Both the position numbers and the translations under genes were made by a program. From Acidimicrobiaceae bacterium (GTDB lineage: Bacteria; Actinomycetota; Acidimicrobiia; Acidimicrobiales; UBA8190), in the NCBI GenBank assembly GCA_003453695.1, contig DMNK01000160.1:1-17660 (forward strand): DNA of 17,660 bases, read 5' to 3'. Positions 15,151-17,660 of this stretch are shown here, piece by piece (the first letter of the stretch is position 1; each line of letters starts with the position of its first letter). The notes beneath the pieces are model-generated. The model searched no databases, was not told the DNA's origin, and worked only from the letters and a program-made list of their open reading frames with translations.

Positions 15151-15891
15151 GTGCGCGTCCTCGTCGTCCTGCCCACCTACAACGAGGCTGAGAACATCGG
15201 TCGCGTCCTGGAGCACATCCGCCGCGCCATGCCCGAGGCCGGGATCCTCGTCGTCGACGACGGGAGCCCGGACGGCACGGCCGACATCGCCGAACGGGCG
15301 GGCAAGGAGCTCGGGGCCACCGATGTCCTCCGCCGTCCCGGCAAGGCCGGCTTGGGCAGTGCCTACCGGGCCGGCTTCGCCTGGGGGCTGGAACGGGGTT
15401 TCGAGGCCATGGTCGAGATGGACGCCGACTTCTCCCACGACCCCGACGCCTTGCCCGCCTTGGTGGAGCCGCTCGACGACGACGCCGATCTCTCGATCGG
15501 GTCCCGCTACGTCCCGGGCGGGTCGATCCCCAATTGGGCCTGGCATCGACGGCTGCTGTCCGAGGGTGGCAACCGCTACGCCTCGGCGCTGCTCGGACTG
15601 CACGTCACCGACTCCACGTCCGGCTTCCGGGCCTATGGCGCCGACATCCTGCGGCGCCTGGACCTGGACCGCATCCGCGCCGATGGATACGGGTTCCAGA
15701 TCGAGATGGTCTACGAGGTGCTCTCCCACGGAGGTCGGGTGGTGGAGGTGCCCATCCGGTTCGTGGACCGCGTGGCGGGCAAGTCCAAGATGTCGGCCCA
15801 CATCGTCGTCGAGGCGCTGATCCTGGTCACGTGGTGGGGCCTCAAGCGCCTGGTGCGGTCCGCCGCCCGCCTCGGAGCCGGCCGACGGTAG
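15151..15891 (+). CDS. Polyprenol-phosphate mannosyltransferase (DPM1/Ppm1-like GT2)
   Basis: A 246-residue family-2 glycosyltransferase close to dolichol-phosphate mannose synthase and the catalytic domain of mycobacterial Ppm1. It would use GDP-mannose to make polyprenyl-phosphate mannose on the inner membrane face, the donor for lipoglycan and protein mannosylation outside. Signatures are VVLPTYNEAENI, VVDDGSPDGTADIA, MDADFSHDPDALP (metal-binding DxD), SIGSRYVPGG, TSGFRAY, ADGYGFQIEM and the C-terminal VPIRFVDRVAGKSKMS. It has no C-terminal membrane segments and no fused apolipoprotein N-acyltransferase domain, unlike Mycobacterium tuberculosis Ppm1. The sugar is inferred from family similarity; a glucose donor cannot be excluded. 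GTG at 15151 follows the AI-2E gene by 3 bases. A hairpin follows the stop. Confidence 0.92.
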   Translation: MRVLVVLPTYNEAENIGRVLEHIRRAMPEAGILVVDDGSPDGTADIAERAGKELGATDVLRRPGKAGLGSAYRAGFAWGLERGFEAMVEMDADFSHDPDALPALVEPLDDDADLSIGSRYVPGGSIPNWAWHRRLLSEGGNRYASALLGLHVTDSTSGFRAYGADILRRLDLDRIRADGYGFQIEMVYEVLSHGGRVVEVPIRFVDRVAGKSKMSAHIVVEALILVTWWGLKRLVRSAARLGAGRR

Positions 15892-15897
15892 ACGCTA

Positions 15898-15920
15898 CGG
15901 CCCGCCTCCAGAGCGGGCCG
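15898..15920 (+). terminator. GC-rich hairpin after the mannosyltransferase gene (terminator)
   Basis: CGGCCCGC (15898-15905) pairs perfectly with GCGGGCCG (15913-15920) around a 7-base loop, starting 7 bases after the stop. There is no T tract, which is common for high-GC actinobacteria. It would separate the AI-2E/mannosyltransferase unit from the two-component genes. Confidence 0.55.
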
Positions 15921-15958
15921 GCGGGTGGACGTGCACCGTCGTCTGCGATCATGGGCCG

Positions 15959-16663
15959 ATGCGTTCGCCGCGCATCCTGGTCGTGGACGACGAGCCCTAC
16001 ATCACCGACCTCCTGGCTGCCGCCCTTCGCCACGAGGGCTTCGAGGTCGAGGTGGCCGACAGCGGGGCCGGGGCGCTCGCCAAGGCGACGGTCGGGTCCG
16101 GACACGACATCGTCCTCCTCGACGTGATGCTCCCCGACATGGAGGGCACAGAGGTGTGCCGCCGCCTGCGGGCGGACGGGGTGGGTATCCCCGTGCTGTT
16201 CCTCACCGCCCGCGACGCCACCGAGGACAAGGTGCAGGGGTTCAGCCTGGGAGCCGACGACTACGTGACCAAGCCCTTCAGCCTGGACGAACTGGTGGCG
16301 CGCATTCACGCCGTCCTGCGCCGGACCGGGACGCCGGCACTGTCCGACAACGGCCGGCTCTCCTACGCCGATCTCGTCATGGACGAGGAGACCCACGAGG
16401 CATGGCGTCAGGGCCTGCTCATCGACCTCACCGCCACCGAGTTCAACCTGCTGCACTATCTGCTCTCCAATGCCCGGCGCGTGCTGTCCAAGTCGGACAT
16501 CGTCGACCATGTGTGGCCGTACGACTTCGACGGCGACCCCAGCATCGTCGAGACGTACATCAGCTACCTGCGCAAGAAGGTCGACTGCTTCGACCCGCCC
16601 CTGCTGCACACCGTGCGCGGCGTGGGATACAGCCTCCGGCTCCCGGCGGGAGAGCCGGAGTAG
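15959..16663 (+). CDS. OmpR/PhoB-family response regulator
   Basis: A 234-residue DNA-binding response regulator. The receiver domain (about 4-120) shows the acidic pair D10-D11, phospho-acceptor D55 in LLDVMLPD, T83 in FLTAR and K105 in YVTKPF. All are intact, so phosphorylation control is expected. The winged-helix domain (about 130-228) has DLTATEFNLLHYLLSNARRVLSK, a recognition-helix region with SIVETYISYLRKKVD, and the terminal wing HTVRGVGYSLR. This arrangement resembles actinobacterial MprA/TcrA/PhoP-type regulators, but the target genes cannot be read from sequence. ATG at 15959 has no good ribosome site; GATCAT at 15947-15952 lies where a -10 element would give a leaderless message. 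The sensor kinase starts 8 bases after its stop, so the two form one unit. Confidence 0.95.
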   Translation: MRSPRILVVDDEPYITDLLAAALRHEGFEVEVADSGAGALAKATVGSGHDIVLLDVMLPDMEGTEVCRRLRADGVGIPVLFLTARDATEDKVQGFSLGADDYVTKPFSLDELVARIHAVLRRTGTPALSDNGRLSYADLVMDEETHEAWRQGLLIDLTATEFNLLHYLLSNARRVLSKSDIVDHVWPYDFDGDPSIVETYISYLRKKVDCFDPPLLHTVRGVGYSLRLPAGEPE

Positions 16664-16671
16664 GAAGCGCC

Positions 16672-17660
16672 GTGTCCCTGCGCCGTCGGCTGGTGGCGGG
16701 CATGTTGGTGCTGCTCGTGGTCGCCGTGGTGGTGACCGACGTGGTGACCCTGTCGTTCCTGCGCTCCTACCTGTACGGACGACTGGACGAGCAGAACGAC
16801 GTGGCGCAGACCCAGGTCTACACCTACGTCGACACCGTCTACCTCCGTGCCGTCTCCAGTGGGGACCGGTCCGTCGCCCAGCACCCCGAGGCGTGGCTGC
16901 TCCAGCTGGCCCTTCCCGCCACCACCCCTCCCGGGCTCGAGAACGGCGCCGTGGGGCCTGCGTCCCCGGCCCCGGTGTCGAGCAGCATCCCCGCTGCTCA
17001 GGCGGCAGCCGCCGTGGGCACCGTGCCGAGATCCGGCCGCCTCAACCCCATCGTGCTGGCCGACCGGGTCAGCCCCGACGTCTATGTCGAGATCCTGGAC
17101 CACGCCGGGCAGGTGGTGTTCCGGCGCCCGTCGGGCTCGGCCCAACAGCAGGACCCGGCGCCGCTCGTCCCCAAGTCCATCCCGGTCAACGAGGCGGCAC
17201 CGGTGCCCCACTTCGGCACCAGCCACGGCCCGTATGTCCCCAACCAGCCCACCTTCACCCTGGGCGCCCGCGGCAAGCGGTCGGGGTACTACCTGAGCGA
17301 AGCGCTGGCCCTGCCCGGTGGGACCCTCGTCACGGCCAGCCCCATCGCCCCCACCGACCAGACACTCTCGTCGCTCACCCGGGTGGAGATCATCGTCTCG
17401 GGTGTCGTCGTGCTCATCATGCTCGGCCTGACCCTGTGGACGGTGCGCCTCGGCCTGCGGCCCCTCGACGACATGACCGACACCGCCCGGGGGATCGCCG
17501 GCGGCGATCTGCGCCGCCGCATCCGGCGCAGCGACGATCGCAGTGAGGTGGGCCGCCTCGGGGCGGCGCTGAACGGCATGCTCAGCCAGATCGAAGCGGC
17601 CTTCTCCGAGCGCACTGCGTCGGAAAGCCGGCTGCGCCGCTTCGTCGCCGACGCCTCGCA
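16672..17660 (+). CDS. Sensor histidine kinase, 3'-truncated by the window edge
   Basis: This open frame runs off the window end. The 329 residues seen begin with a basic start (SLRRRL), a membrane segment at about 8-29, and an outward-facing region of about 210 residues (30-238). A second membrane segment lies at about 239-261, and a HAMP linker (about 262-315) includes RLGLRPLDDMTDTARGIAGGDL. The last residues are RRFVADAS, the lead-in to the H-box (usually FVADASHELRTPL). The phospho-accepting His should thus be the next codon, outside the window. The sensor region is rich in Ala, Pro and Ser at about 80-125 and matches no domain I recognise. GTG at 16672 has GGAAG 4 bases upstream and follows the regulator by 8 bases. 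It is the cognate kinase of that regulator. Confidence 0.93.
   Translation, partial: MSLRRRLVAGMLVLLVVAVVVTDVVTLSFLRSYLYGRLDEQNDVAQTQVYTYVDTVYLRAVSSGDRSVAQHPEAWLLQLALPATTPPGLENGAVGPASPAPVSSSIPAAQAAAAVGTVPRSGRLNPIVLADRVSPDVYVEILDHAGQVVFRRPSGSAQQQDPAPLVPKSIPVNEAAPVPHFGTSHGPYVPNQPTFTLGARGKRSGYYLSEALALPGGTLVTASPIAPTDQTLSSLTRVEIIVSGVVVLIMLGLTLWTVRLGLRPLDDMTDTARGIAGGDLRRRIRRSDDRSEVGRLGAALNGMLSQIEAAFSERTASESRLRRFVADAS

Noticed and set aside
13927-15801. A 624-codon minus-strand open frame opposite the AI-2E and mannosyltransferase genes
   Set aside because: It is rich in His, Glu, Gly and Asp from reading membrane-protein codons backwards; the plus-strand genes are clear family members.
1-17660. 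A hidden defence, mobile or CRISPR-type system
   Set aside because: No repeat-spacer pattern, transposase, integrase, toxin-antitoxin pair or restriction gene was seen; all long frames are explained by known families.

Overview
The window is very GC-rich and almost fully coding. Many genes start with GTG, and gene junctions are short or overlap by four bases. The order alaS-ruvX-mltG-aroE, the Mycobacterium-type RodA and the stand-alone polyprenol-phosphate mannosyltransferase all point to a high-GC Actinomycetota. An uncultured acidimicrobial-type lineage is possible, but that placement is inference and was not tested. No tRNA, rRNA, CRISPR array, transposase or phage gene was seen, and no gene-free stretch exceeds 100 bases.

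Layout. (1) Positions 2-4283, plus strand: a four-gene run with the 3' two-thirds of alaS, then ruvX, mltG (GTGA overlap) and aroE. (2) 4304-5236, minus: a small MscS-type mechanosensitive channel, convergent with aroE. (3) 5267-6873, plus: a RodA/FtsW-family (SEDS) gene overlapping a bifunctional-nuclease-domain (DUF151) gene by four bases. (4) 6887-8290, minus: a second SEDS gene that looks like actinobacterial RodA, convergent with the first pair and divergent from ppk1. (5) 8365-10539, plus: polyphosphate kinase 1. (6) 10598-13922, minus: an AT3-SGNH O-acyltransferase, preceded in its transcript by a YbhN/UPF0104 flippase-like membrane protein. (7) 13972-15891, plus: an AI-2E/PerM-family membrane protein and a dolichol-phosphate-mannose-synthase-like glycosyltransferase. 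(8) 15959-17660, plus: an OmpR-type response regulator and its sensor kinase. The kinase is cut by the window edge just before the expected phospho-accepting histidine.

How the genes fit together. Most concern the cell envelope: glycan polymerisation (two SEDS proteins), glycan strand termination (MltG), osmotic relief (MscS), polyprenol-linked mannose (Ppm-like) and envelope O-acylation (AT3-SGNH). Two lipid-handling membrane proteins and a two-component system accompany them. The rest is housekeeping (AlaRS, RuvX, AroE) and phosphate storage (PPK1).

Nothing here is a clearly new system. The best leads are the 5267 SEDS protein, which has lost the usual Glu and Lys of the QPSE..K motif, its translational coupling to a DUF151 protein, and two short perfect palindromes at divergent gene starts.
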